Assembly (NCBI GenBank): GCA_029168955.1
Contig: JAPDOI010000185.1
Coordinates: forward strand, 1-64,000
Origin: Aplectana chamaeleonis
Lineage: Eukaryota; Nematoda; Chromadorea; Rhabditida; Cosmocercidae
Reading direction: 5' to 3'
Length of the DNA: 64,000 nucleotides
This document shows positions 22,163 to 33,500 of this stretch, piece by piece. The position numbers and the translations under genes were made by a program. Below the pieces are notes generated by a model, which had not been told where the DNA came from, did not search any database, and worked only from the letters and a program-made list of their open reading frames with translations. Within the stretch, counting starts at the first letter, position 1. The number at the start of each line of letters is the position of its first letter.

Positions 22163-24157
22163 TCATAGGTGTAGAAAGGCAGCCACATCGCACGGGTTCT
22201 TCCACATATCCATAACTGCTAGAGATGTCGGCCTTGCAGGACATGAAAATAAATGAAATGAATCATGCCCTGGGTTGTGGCAGTCGGGACATTCGTCAGG
22301 GATCGACGAGTCGATCTTATGGACGAAGGCCTTGAGGTAAGAGGAGTGTCCACAACGTAGACCTGCCAGGATGACGCGTGTACGTCTGGGTAGGTCCATT
22401 TCGCTGTCATCGATCGGGGGAGGCACGTCACCAAGAATTGGATTTAGGGGAGCGCTGGAAAGGTATTCTCTGACGAATCGGGTGTGCTCCACTTGCAGTA
22501 GTCTGACGCGATTGAGCTCCGACGTCGCCCAACGTTGACGATCCAAGACAGAGACTGCAGCATGAAGTGGCGAGCGTATATGTCGGAAATGGGGACCAGA
22601 TGACAGTAGGGGGAAATTGGGGTGTGTGGAATTCCCTACAATGCCAACATGGAACTGTTGCGACTGGAGTTGACAATGCTGCTTTACAGGAAGCGGCGAA
22701 CACTCTTGATGTAGATGAGATAGCGGTGTGGATCGAGGGCATCCAGTGATCACGCGTAGAGCAGTGTTCTGTGCACTCTGAAGTTTGCTCCAAGAGGTTT
22801 CCGACAGGTGTCTTGACCATATTGGGGCTCCATATTCCAGCACCGGCTGCACCATAGCCCTGTAGGTGGTTCGCAGGATTTCCTTAGAGCTACCCCATGT
22901 AGTGCCTGCTAGCGAACGTAGGATGTTGTTACGTGTGTTGGCAGCAGCAGCTCGAATACGTGTATTTTCATGAAAACGTAGTGACGGGTCCAGGAATACA
23001 CCGAGTAGTCGAGGGTGTTTTGATAAAGGCATTAAATTTCCTTCCCAAAGAACCTTGGGATGCAGCTTGTGTTCGGCTGTCGCTGTAGTGCACAAAGTAA
23101 CGCTGGACTTCGTTGGAGAGACCTTTAGCTGCTTCGATTCCAGGAACTTAGCCAGACTGACGAGGTATTTATTCATCTCAGCAGTGGCTCGATCGATGAC
23201 AGGGTCAGTACAAATAATAGTGATGTCATCCGCATATAGACATAAGTGGGTGTTTGGTGACGGCTTCGGCACATCAGATAGATACAAAGAAAACAGGCTT
23301 GGAGATAAAACTCTTCCTTGTGGGACGCCTGCCTTCAGGGGCACAGACTTCGACAAGTGTCCATCAAATTTCACACGAATGGAGCGATTCTTGACAAAGT
23401 TATCAGTCCATCTTTTGCACCAGTCAGGAATAGTAGAATCCAGAATCGATTTGGACAGCAGAGGAATACTGACATTATCGAAGGCAGCGGTTAAGTCAAC
23501 TGCCACGACTATACTTCTTCCAGCTGGAGGTTTCATATTGAAGCCAGCAATTATGTGTTCTGTGATGGATGTGAGTGCCGTAATGGTAGAGTGGGCCTTC
23601 TTGAAGCCATGTTGATGCACGTTATGTCGTAATGCTTCTTGGAGGTGCGGGTTAATAAATTTCTCCGCTAACTTAGCAATAGGGGACGAAAGGGAGATGG
23701 GTCGATGCGAAGTTGCTTGATCTTCTGGTTTGCCAGGCTTGAGGATCGGTAGAACAATTGCTTGCTTCCATCTAGCGGGAATGACACCTGTGTTGAATGA
23801 CGAGTAGACCAGATCACAAAGTAGTTCAAGATACTGTTCCGGCAAGTGCTTGAGATGGACGGCTGACACGCCGTCGGGTCCCTCGGCTGTCGAGTTCTTC
23901 ATGGACTTGATGAGGGAAGACATCTCAGAAGCAGTTATGGCAGGTACATCTTGTCGGCTGAGCTTCCTTATAGACCGGAGAGTGAGCCTATTGGAACGAT
24001 CACGGCGGGACGTCGCTGAAGCAAATTGTTTTCCAAGTCGACATGCAGCCTTAAATCCTGACTCGAATTTCCCCGAAGGGAACTCAAGTATGTTGCGCTC
24101 TGCTGCCAATTTCTTCCCCAGATAACCGCTTAAGAATGCTCCAAGTCTTCTTTGCAT
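22163..24157 (-). pseudogene. LINE reverse transcriptase, long open segment
   Basis: 664 codons cover the RT domain: motif A VAVDLTAAFDNVS (about residue 217), motif B AGVPQGRVLSPSLFSLYL, and catalytic LCLYADDITII (about residue 310). These are followed by a thumb/connection region and a C-terminal CPDCHNPGHDSFHLFSC zinc-binding segment ending in VAAFLHL. The catalytic YADD is intact. The segment is separated from its endonuclease by a frameshift near 24130, so the full protein cannot be made from this copy. It acts in life by target-primed reverse transcription. Confidence 0.85.
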
Positions 24158-24917
24158 CAGTGGAGAAATTCAAGGATTCAGTGAACTCCATCCATCGCGT
24201 CCGCTTGTAATCATTCAGCCTTTTGGTGATCTCATCAGACAGTGGTTGAATACTGAAATCCGCAGGATCAGCACGGCGTTTTGCATCCCGTGATTCGATC
24301 AGCTCCAGAACATCTCTGGGAACGTTAGGATGAAACGTTCTAAGGCGCCCTGTAGGAATTGCAATCCTGGAGGCATTGCATATGGCATCAACAATGAACT
24401 TGTCTTTCTCATGAACGGAGCCGGTAAGCGGATAGTAGGCTACCCGACTGAGTAACACCTCCTTAAACATGACCCAGTTAGCCTTACGATAGTTGGTGTA
24501 CAATTTGCTACGCGAGCCTACGAAAGGTGCCAGGTGACTATTGAGCGACAAATCCAATGAAGCACTTATGGGTACATGATCGCTGGCCATAGCTATAGTA
24601 GTGGACCAGTTACAGGAAACAGCAAGAGAAGATGATACAAAAGTGACATCAGGGGAGGACGGCCTGCCCGTGGACGGAAGGCGAGTGGGAGCGTCCTCAT
24701 TAATGGCAACAAGGTCACAATCCTCAGGAAAAAGCTCAAGTAGTTCCCCTCTGTCATCGGGATCTAGAGAGGAGAACCAGGATGTGGAGTGAGCATTAAA
24801 ATCGCCAGCCATGACAACAGAAGACGATGGGAGGGCAGAGTGTACAGAATGCAAAAAATGGAGTGGGGTCAAACGAACTAGGACACGAGGAGACAGGGGG
24901 AATATAAACATCAACAA
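24084..24917 (-). pseudogene. LINE endonuclease, C-terminal part and linker
   Basis: Contains VVMAGDFNAHSTSWFSS and MASDHVPISASL, the GDFNAH and SDH catalytic motifs of APE endonucleases, then a linker leading into the RT. It overlaps the next ORF by 74 bp in another frame, showing the frameshift near 24130. Confidence 0.8.
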
Positions 24918-25326
24918 TATCTATAGGGCAACTTTGCAAAACAACATGAACACCAATACATTCCACAACATTATCATTAGGGAGAGCAATAAGATGAGAA
25001 GGTATAGAAGATTTTACAAACGTAGAAACGCCTCCACCATGAGATGTGCGAGGAAGATGGTAAGACGTATAACCGGGGAGGCGGGGTAGGGAAGATGTTG
25101 GGCTAAGTTTTGTCTCCTGAAGGAGAATGACATCTGGATGAGAGCGTTCAATGTACAATGTGAGTTCAGCAAGTTTGGCCCGCAGGCCATTGATATTGAA
25201 TTGAAAAATGTCTAGACTATGAAGAGGAACACTAGGGGGAGAGTTAGAGCAAGAAGTACAGCAATAAGGGCAGAGGCAGAGGCGAATAGGGGCAGAGGCA
25301 AAAGGCTCCCATCGAATTGTAGCCAC
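24796..25326 (-). pseudogene. LINE endonuclease, N-terminal part
   Basis: Contains IFQFNINGLRAKLAELTLYI, HPDVILLQETKLSP and GGGVSTFVKSS, the conserved start of APE-type LINE endonucleases. A frameshift near 24875 moves the rest into the frame of 24084-24917. A preceding LCLCPYCCTSC stretch may be the tail of a zinc-finger segment. Confidence 0.8.
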
Positions 25327-25777
25327 GGCGGCGTGGAAGCGATTTTCAGTTATGATTCGTAGCCATGGAAAGCAAATTAGTTAATGAAAAGGCCTTTTGC
25401 CCTCCCACGGCATAGTGGGAACATTACTGGATAGCACCCCAGGTTGCAGAAGTCGGCAGTCGGCTGCTAAGTGGTCGGCAATCGACCGATTCTGTGAGGT
25501 CCCGTACACGCCGCAGGCGTTCCGACATCTGCCCAATAAGCTCACCTTAAAGTCCAATTTTGTGTAAAACATAAAGCTTTTAAATCATTTACTCTCTAGA
25601 TTTGGAAGGGGAAGAAAATCCCGTGTAGTTCTGGTATTTCTTGTGGGTGGAACACCGGGTTGTGACGTCACCGCAGCTTGACCGTATCGAGTTTTCCGAC
25701 AAATCTTAACTGTGAACAGTATCATAGGAACACATGCATCGATTGTGTGTTCGCTTTTTCTGTTACTTTGGCCCTCT

Positions 25778-27352
25778 TCTTCTTCTTCTTCTTCTTTGCA
25801 GCCACAGAGAGGGGTTCTGTCATAGGTTCAGAAACTCGGCCACTAGCACTGGGTTCGTCCACAGATCCATTGTCGTCAATGTAGTCGGTCTTTTCGGGCA
25901 ATTGAACAGGTGCGCAGTAGTATGCCCTTGACTACCACAATCAGGACACTCGTCAGGTTTGCTGTTGTCAATCCTATGCAAGTATGACATAAGCATGGGG
26001 GAGTGTCCACAGCGTAACGATGCAAGGGTGCACCTGGCACGCCTGCCAAGTTCCATCTCTGTCTCGGAGACCTTTGGAGGTGCGACTCCCAGGATGGGGT
26101 TTATGGCAACTCTGCTCAAGTGTTCCTTCACGAACCGGGTATGCTCCGCGCGCAAGAGACGGAGGCGTTCTTGTTGTGCTTCAGTCCATCTCTGCACATC
26201 TACTTTCGACGGAGCATCAGCGAAAGGCTTTCTGATACATCTCTCTCTCACCGGGTTTAGTACTCTTCGCGAAGGATGATTCGGCTGCTTCACGACGTTA
26301 ATGTACATTTGTTGCGCCTGGAGTTGGCAGTGGTCTCTAACTGGCAATATGCGAGCTTGGGCATGTAAGTGCTCTATTGGAGAGCTTTTGGAACAGCCTG
26401 TTGCAATTCGCAGAGCACAATTTTGGACGCGCTGCAGCTTGGACCAAGATGTGTCCGACACGATGTGCTGCCAGACTGGCGCAGCATACTCAAGGCGGGT
26501 TGCTGCAATAGCCTTATACGTGGTCAGGATCGTTTCTTTATTGCATCCCCAGGACGTTCCACCGAGAGCACGCAGGACGTTGAGTCTTGTTTTCACTGTG
26601 GCTTGCTTCTGCTCAGTGTTCTTATGAAACTTCAACGAAGGATCCAACACGAGTCCAAGCAGCTTGGGGAATCGGGTGGCCTGCAATTGAGTTTCGTCCC
26701 ATTTCACCATAGGATGGGTACTGTGCTCTGCATTATCAGTGGAAAAGACGGTGACGGGCGATTTGGAGGCAGAGACTGTGAGCATTTTGCGATCGAAGAA
26801 ACATTTCAACTCGATCAAGTAGTCATTGATCTTACTGGTGGCTACCTTAATGTCGCGATCTCGGCACAGAATAGTAATATCATCCGCGTATGCAACGACC
26901 TTGATGTCTTGAGGGGGAACGGGCAGATCTTCTAGATATAAACTGAAAAGTGCAGGCGATAAAACTCCTCCTTGAGGGACACCAGCGGCGATGGGGATGC
27001 TATTTGAAACATGTCCCTGGAATAGCACATTTGCCCGACGTCCTTTAGTGAAGGCAGTTATCCACCGCTTCTGCCATGGCTTGATGGTAGACTTCAACAG
27101 ACTCTCTGATAGTAGGCCTAGATTGACAGTGTCAAATGCCTTTGTTAAGTCGAGGGCCACACCAACAGTACGTTGGGGTTTGATGGCATTGAAGCCGTCC
27201 AGCACATAGCTCACAATTTCCAACAAGGCCGTAGTGGTGGAATGTAATTTACGGAAACCATGTTGGTGCTGCTGTTGGCAGTTATGCTCGGCAAGCTCCT
27301 CCACAACCAGTTTTTCGGCAATTTTGGCGATGGGTGAGAGCAGACTGATCGG
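25778..27352 (-). mobile_element. 5'-truncated LINE with 13-bp target duplication
   Basis: ACTTTGGCCCTCT occurs at 25765-25777 and 27353-27365, delimiting a 1,575-bp insert. It ends in GTGGCTGCAAAGAAGAAG followed by AAG repeats. The 5' end is truncated inside the RT domain. It is the best preserved copy here of the (AAG)n family and lies less than 100 bp upstream of the SMCR8-like start codon, transcribed away from it. Confidence 0.9.
25820..27350 (-). pseudogene. LINE reverse transcriptase, N-terminally truncated
   Basis: An uninterrupted 494-codon ORF (25820-27304) plus a few in-frame codons upstream. Motif A VALDLTKAFDTVN, motif B AGVPQGGVLSPALFSLYL and catalytic VAYADDITIL are intact. 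The C-terminus has CPDCGSQGHTTAHLFNC and ends LVAEFLNL. The fingers region before SPIAKIAEK and the endonuclease are absent because of 5' truncation, so it is not functional alone, but the open frame suggests a recent insertion. Confidence 0.9.
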
Positions 27353-27414
27353 ACTTTGGCCCTCTAGACGATATGGCCTAGGAAAGGATTGCGTATGGCT
27401 TGTTTAGGTGTATG

Positions 27415-27433
27415 TAGGTATGCGAGGTTGCAG
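27415..27433 (+). promoter_or_regulatory. Putative trans-splice acceptor of the SMCR8-like gene
   Basis: GTATGCGAGGTTGCAG ends a few bases before the ATG at 27439 (GGCCAATGG context). An AG-ended pyrimidine/G-rich stretch placed immediately before a start codon is what a nematode spliced-leader acceptor would look like. It could also be a normal acceptor of an unseen 5' exon. Confidence 0.35.
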
Positions 27434-27438
27434 GGCCA

Positions 27439-27598
27439 ATGGCTCGGGATACTCGAGCCGAGGATCTACTCTTGCGGAATAAGGGCGTCATAGACCCTTT
27501 CAATCGACTTGGATGCAATATCCATCCGATGATTACTGTGGTAGAGTTCTGCCAGATTCAAGGGCCACGTCCGTTGGCTACGGTGTCATTGAAAGCAG
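27439..27598 (+). CDS. smcr-8: SMCR8-like exon 1
   Basis: 160 nt from the ATG; carries the longin-domain start MITVVEFCQIQGPRPLATV. Ends in phase 1 at donor GCAG|GTAATA. The start is the first ATG after the acceptor-like CAG at 27433; a later Met just before ITVV is an alternative. Confidence 0.75.
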
Positions 27599-30500
27599 GT
27601 AATATTCATTTCGCCAACCGCAAAATGTGGCTGGATTCAGCAGTTTGCGACTGAATTTCAAAACTGTTCATTCCAAGGTGGGCAGCCGACCGACGTGGAT
27701 ATTGATAACCTATCAGTGTGGCTGATGAGTTCTGAAGCTGCAAGTGGCACGATTCTTGTCCTGTACAATCAGCAGATGGGAATATATGCTCTATCGTACT
27801 ACGCCACTATTTACGACATCAAAGCAAGAGCCTTCCAGGTTAGAGATGCTGTCCTCTATTGATTGACTAAAGCGTATTACAAGGCGATTTAATAATATGG
27901 AAGTTACCTGATAATAGAACTTCCGCTTTTGAGCTCCTGAATGCTCTTCCGAAATGTGTTTTAGTGGAATTCAAGTGCACGTATAGAATCTAGAAAGTTT
28001 GTGACAGATGTGTTAACCGAAGCCGTGGTCTGGAAATCAATAGGCTATGGTTAGATTGGAAGAGGGTTTTTTCCTAGGTAAGAGTTGTGGAGGATGCATT
28101 CTTCTGTGGCACTTCCGACGTAATAGAAGCGGATTCAAGGAGCTGTTCGGGTCGTCCCGCATTCCTGTGTTAAGCAGGATGGGGGCCTTTTATGTGACAG
28201 ATTAGTGTTCAGTTATTCAAAATAGCACGAATTTTGGTATCGTATGACGCAATAAGACTGACAAGGGGACTACTAATAGCCAGCCTGGTCATTCCGGATG
28301 AAATGCACTTTTCCGAAACCATTTCTGGCGGGGAATCCGATTATGGTCATCCGTACCTATTGTACCTTCCGAAACCCGGGTTAGTCTTCGGAAAATCCGG
28401 AAACGGACCTCATAATTGTGTTCAGCTCCCAAAACAACCCCCTGAAAAAAGTTTGGAGGAAGGCTATTTTTCCAAAGTTTGCACAGACTGATAGCGTTTT
28501 GGAATTTTCGGTTAGGCGTTTATTCAAATCAATTAGGGGCTCTGAAAGCGTTTTAAAAAATGTACCAGATTTGACTCAAAATCATCCCAGGCAGGTTATT
28601 TGGGGGTGCTGATCACGAATCTGGGGTTTATCTTTTGCTTTTTCGAAGTTTTCGACTTGATTCTTTCAAAGTTCCGTAGCGGGGGAAATTTTGAGGGCAA
28701 AACGCGACTTTCGAGATTTCCGGTCTCGTACGATAGATCTGGCTCGAATTATTTCTCTAGGGATTATTTGAAGTGCATAACACGAATCTGAGGTCGGTTT
28801 GTCGATTTTTGACAGACTAAGGTAGATCACGGTGGATATACGGTAGTTTGGGAAACTTTCAGGTTGGACTCAAAACTTGTATGCGAGGGTAATTCGGGGT
28901 GCGAAATTCGAATTTGTTGTTCATTTATCGGTTTTCGAGTTATCATGGTAGTTTCCCCTCCTAAGTAGCACGGCATATACCGCAACCTACTGTCAACCTC
29001 AGAATTTTGACCAACAGACTCCAGATTCGTGTTCAGCACCCTAGATTACCCCTACAGTTATTTTTGAGCCAAATCCGATTTTTTTAAACACCCTAAAAAT
29101 TTTATGGGGGGAGGGGGTACTCCTACCTTGGCGCCAGGCTTTGAAAAACGCGTATAACTTCTCTCAGAATGGCTCTAGGCAGTTGCAAAGACCGCAATCG
29201 GATTCTACGCCGAAAACGGTTCTAGAAAAGTATATTTCATCCGGAATGGCCGGGCTGACTAAACGTAGTTCCCTTGTTAGTGTGAAACCTGATGGTCTCC
29301 ACTTTAGCGTCCGATATGTGTGGCTGTGTTGAGTTCAGAGCGACCATCGTCCAGTCGGCTGTCGCGTTTCTCGAGCGAAGTGCGCAAGCTGGTGTCCCCT
29401 TTAATCAAGTGTAATCGTCGGTTATTTTTGAGACAGCTGGGTGACATCATCAAAATTTCGGATGCCGTAGGTTGGTTGCTTTCAGTTTCTTCACGTCAGA
29501 AATAACTGTGAAGTGTATTTACAGAGTCAGATACTGTACAGAATTACTATACCCTGGACGTTGAACTACTTAAGCAGCCAAGTTCCAATCGAAAATTTTC
29601 CAGCGCCTCTGAACAGGTTGTGTGATGGGTCTCGGGAAGAAATTTAGGTGTTCACTTAACACATCAAGTCAGCATCTGCATTATAGGCACGGAGGCTTAG
29701 GCCAAGGTTGCAAGCTATGTACGATATGTTGTCAGAATCACGTACTGGTGAGATGATTTTTTTTGTGCTATCGCAAAGGGGGGGGGCACTTGGCCACGCC
29801 CGTTTTCCCCGCACCAATATTTTTGAATACACAGAGACCAGTGCGACACAGTTTGCCTAGTCTCTTTCGGTCCGCACATTTTTATATTACATTTTTACAC
29901 GTCATTTTCAGATTACGTTTTATACGTTCCAGAGTTTACGAATGTTTCCCAGTTCCCCTCTTGAAATTAACAAACACATGTTTTATCATCAAAATTTATC
30001 AGCCGAATAAATGCGCGGGACCCTAATGGCAGTGCGCCGAGCGCAGTAGAAAGTACATGTGACCCATTTAAAAGCGCCGGACGCCGAAAACATGTGTGGG
30101 ACCACAGTGGCAGTGCGCCTGACGTATGTGTGTAACCCATTTAAGAGTGCGCCGCACGCGTGAGAAAGTTTGCGGAACCCCTTTAAGAGTGCGCCGGACG
30201 CTGTAGAAAGTGTACGGGACCCATGTAGAGTGAGGCGAACGCCATAGAAAATGTGCGGGATCCATGTAGCAGTGCGCCGGACGCCTTAGAAATTGTGCGG
30301 GACCCATGTAAGAGTGCGCCGACGCCATAGAAAGTGTGCGGGACCCATGTTAGAGTGCGCCGGACGCCATAGAAAGTGTACGGAACCCATGTAAGAGTGC
30401 GCCGGACGCCATATAAAGTGTGCGAGACCCATGTTAGAGTGCGCCGGACGCCATAGAAAGTGTGCGGCAGCCATGTAGCAGTGCGCCGGACGCCTTAGAA

Positions 30501-33500
30501 AATGTACGGAACCCATGTAAGAGTGCGCCGAACGCCATAGAAAATGTGCGAGACCCGTGTTAGAGTGCGCCGGACGCCATATAAAGTGTGTGAGATCCAT
30601 GTTAGCGTGCGCCGGACGCCATAGGAATTGTGCGGGACCCATGTTAGAGTGCGCCGAACGCCATAGAAAGTGTACGGAACCCATGTAAGAGTGCGCCGGA
30701 TGGCATAGAAAGTGTGCGAGACCCATGTTAGAGTGCGCCGGACGCCATAGAAAGTGTGTGGGACTCATGTAAGAAAGCGCCGAACGCCATAGAAAATGTG
30801 CGGAACCCATGTAAGAGTGCGCCGAACGCCATAGAAAGTGTGCGAGACCCATGTTAGAGTGCGCCAGACGCCATAGGAATTGTGCGGGACCCATGTTAGA
30901 GTGCGCCGGACGCCATAGAAAGTGTACGGAACCCATGTAAGTGCGCCGAACGCCGTAGAAAGTGTGTGCGGACCCATGTAAGAGGTGCGCCGGACGCCAT
31001 AGAAAGTGTGCGGCAGCCATGTAGCAGTGCGCCGGACGCCTTAGAAATTGTGCGCGACCCATGTTAGAGTGCGCCGGACACCATAGAAAAGTATGCGGGA
31101 CCCATGTAAGAGTGTGCCGGACGCCATAGAAAATGTGCGGGACCCATGTTAGAGTGCGCCGAGCGCAATAGAACGTGTACGGTACCCATGTAGGAGTTTG
31201 CCGGACGCCGTAGAAAATGTGCGCAACCTCAGGGAGGTGCTCCGGACGCCGCAGAAAGTGTATGGGACCCATGTAAGGGTGCGCCGGACGCCATAGAAAG
31301 TGTGCGGGACCCATGTTAGAGTGCGCCGGACGCCATAGAAAGTGTGCGGGACCCATGTAAGAGTGCGCCGGATGCCATAGAAAGTGTGCGGGAGCCATGA
31401 AAGAGTGCGCCGAACGCCATAGAAAGTTTGCGGAACCTATGTAAGAGGGCGCCAGACGCTATATGAAGTGTGCGGGACCCATGTAAGAGTGCGCCGAACG
31501 CCGTAGAAAGTGTATGGGACCCATGTAAGGGTGCGCCGGACGCCATAGAAAGTGTGTGAGATCCATGTTAGCGTGCGCCGGACGCCATAGGAATTGTGCG
31601 GGACCCATGTTAGAGTGCGCCGAACGCCATAGAAAGTGTACGGAACCCATGTAAGAGTGCGCCGGATGGCATAGAAAGTGTGCGAGACCCATGTTAGAGT
31701 GCGCCGGACACCATAGAAAAGTGTGCGGGACCCATGTAAGAGTGCGCCGAACGCCATAGAAAGTGTACGGAACCCATGTAAGAGTGCGCCGGACGCCATA
31801 TAAAGTGTGCGAAATCCATGTTAGAGTGCGCCGGACGCCATAGAAAGTGTGCGGCAGCCATGTAGCAGTGCGCCGGACGCCTTAGAAATTGTGCGGGACC
31901 CATGTAAGAGTGCGCCGAACGCCATAGAAAGTGTACGGAACCCATGTAAGAGTGCGCCGGACGCCATATAAAGTGTGCGAGACCCATGTTAGAGTGCGCC
32001 GGACGCCATAGAAAGTGTGCGGCAGCCATGTAGCAGTGCGCCGGACGCCTTAGAAAATGTACGGAACCCATGTAAGAGGGCGCCAGACGCTATATGAAGT
32101 GTGCGGGACCCATGTAAGAGTGCGCCGAACGCCATAGAAAATGTGCGAGACCCGTGTTAGAGTGCGCCGAACGCCATATAAAGTGTGTGAGACCCATGTT
32201 AGAGTGCGCCGAACGCCATAGAAAGTGTGCGGCAGCCATGTAGCAGTGCGCCGGACGCCTTAGAAAATGTACGGAACCCATGTAAGAGTGCGCCGGACGC
32301 CATAGAAAGTGTGCGGGACCCATGTAAGAGTGAGCCGCACGCCATAGAACGTGTGCGGGACCCATGTAAGAGTGCGCCGGATGCCATAGAAAGTGTGCGG
32401 GAGCCATGAAAGAGTGCGCCGAACGCCATAGAAAGTTTGCGGAACCTATGTAAGAGGGCGCCAGACGCTATATGAAGTGTGCGGGACCCATGTAAGAGTG
32501 CGCCGAACGCCATAGAAAATGTGCGAGACCCGTGTTAGAGTGCGCCGGACGCCATATAAAGTGTGTGAGATCCATGTTAGCGTGCGCCGGACGCCATAGA
32601 AAGTGTGCGGCAGCCATGTAGCAGTGCGCCGGACGCCATATAAAGTGTGCGAGACCCATGTTAGAGTGCGCCGGACGTCATAGAAAGTGTGCGGGACCCA
32701 TGTAAGAGTGCGCCGGACGCCATATGAAGTGTGCGGGACCCATGTCAGAGTGCGCCGGACGCCATAGAAAGTGTGAGGGACCCAAGTAAGAGTGCGCCGA
32801 GCGCAATAGAACGTGTGCGGGCCCCATGTAGGAGTGCGCAGGACGCCATAGAAAGTGTGCGGGACCCATGCTAGAGTGCGCCGGACGCCATAGAAAGTAT
32901 GCGGGACCCATGTAAGAGTGCGCCAGACGCCATAGAAAGTGTGCGGGACCCATGTAAGAGTGCGCCGAACGCCATAGAAAGTGTGCGGGACCCATGTAAG
33001 AGTGCGCCGGACGCCATAGAAAGTGTGCGGGACCCATGTAAGAGTGCGCCAGACGCCATAGAAAGTGTGCGGGACCCATGTAAGAGTGCGCCGGACGCCA
33101 TAGAAAGTGTGCGGGACCCATGTAAGAGTGCGCCGAACGCCATAGAAAGTGTGCGGGACCCATGTAAGAGTGCGCCAGACGCCATAGAAAATGTGCGGGA
33201 CCCATGTTAGAGTGCGCCGAACGCCATAGAAAGTGTGCAGGACCCATGTAACAGTGCGCCGAACGCCATATAAAGTGTGCGGGACCAATGTAAGAGGGCG
33301 CCGGACGCCATAGAAAGTGTGCGGGACCCATGTTAGAGTGCGCCGGACGCCATAGAAAATGTGCAGGACCCATGTTAGAGTGCGCCAGACGTCATAGAAA
33401 ATGGTGAAGGACCCATGTAAGAGGGCGCCGGACGCCATAGAAAGTGTGCGGGACCCATGTTAGAGTGCGCCGGACGCCATGGAAAGTCTGCGGGACCCAT

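Larger units (their letters stand above)
21821..25330 (-). mobile_element. LINE (Jockey/CR1-like), (AAAT)n tail, 5' end uncertain
   Basis: A minus-strand non-LTR retrotransposon carrying an APE endonuclease (24796-25326 plus 24084-24917) and a reverse transcriptase (22163-24157). Its 3' UTR ends in a run of AAAT repeats at 21821-21840. Two frameshifts break the single original ORF near 24875 and 24130. The tail differs from the (AAG)n tail of the neighbouring LINE, so it is a related but distinct family. I found no target duplication. A 63-codon cysteine-containing ORF at 25381-25572 may be more of its 5' end. Confidence 0.85.

Noticed and set aside
28130..28200. Alternative exon 3 encoding an RPAFLC-like peptide
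   Set aside because: Interrupted by a stop and without an acceptor; the exon at 29308 fits the SMCR8 pattern and phase exactly.
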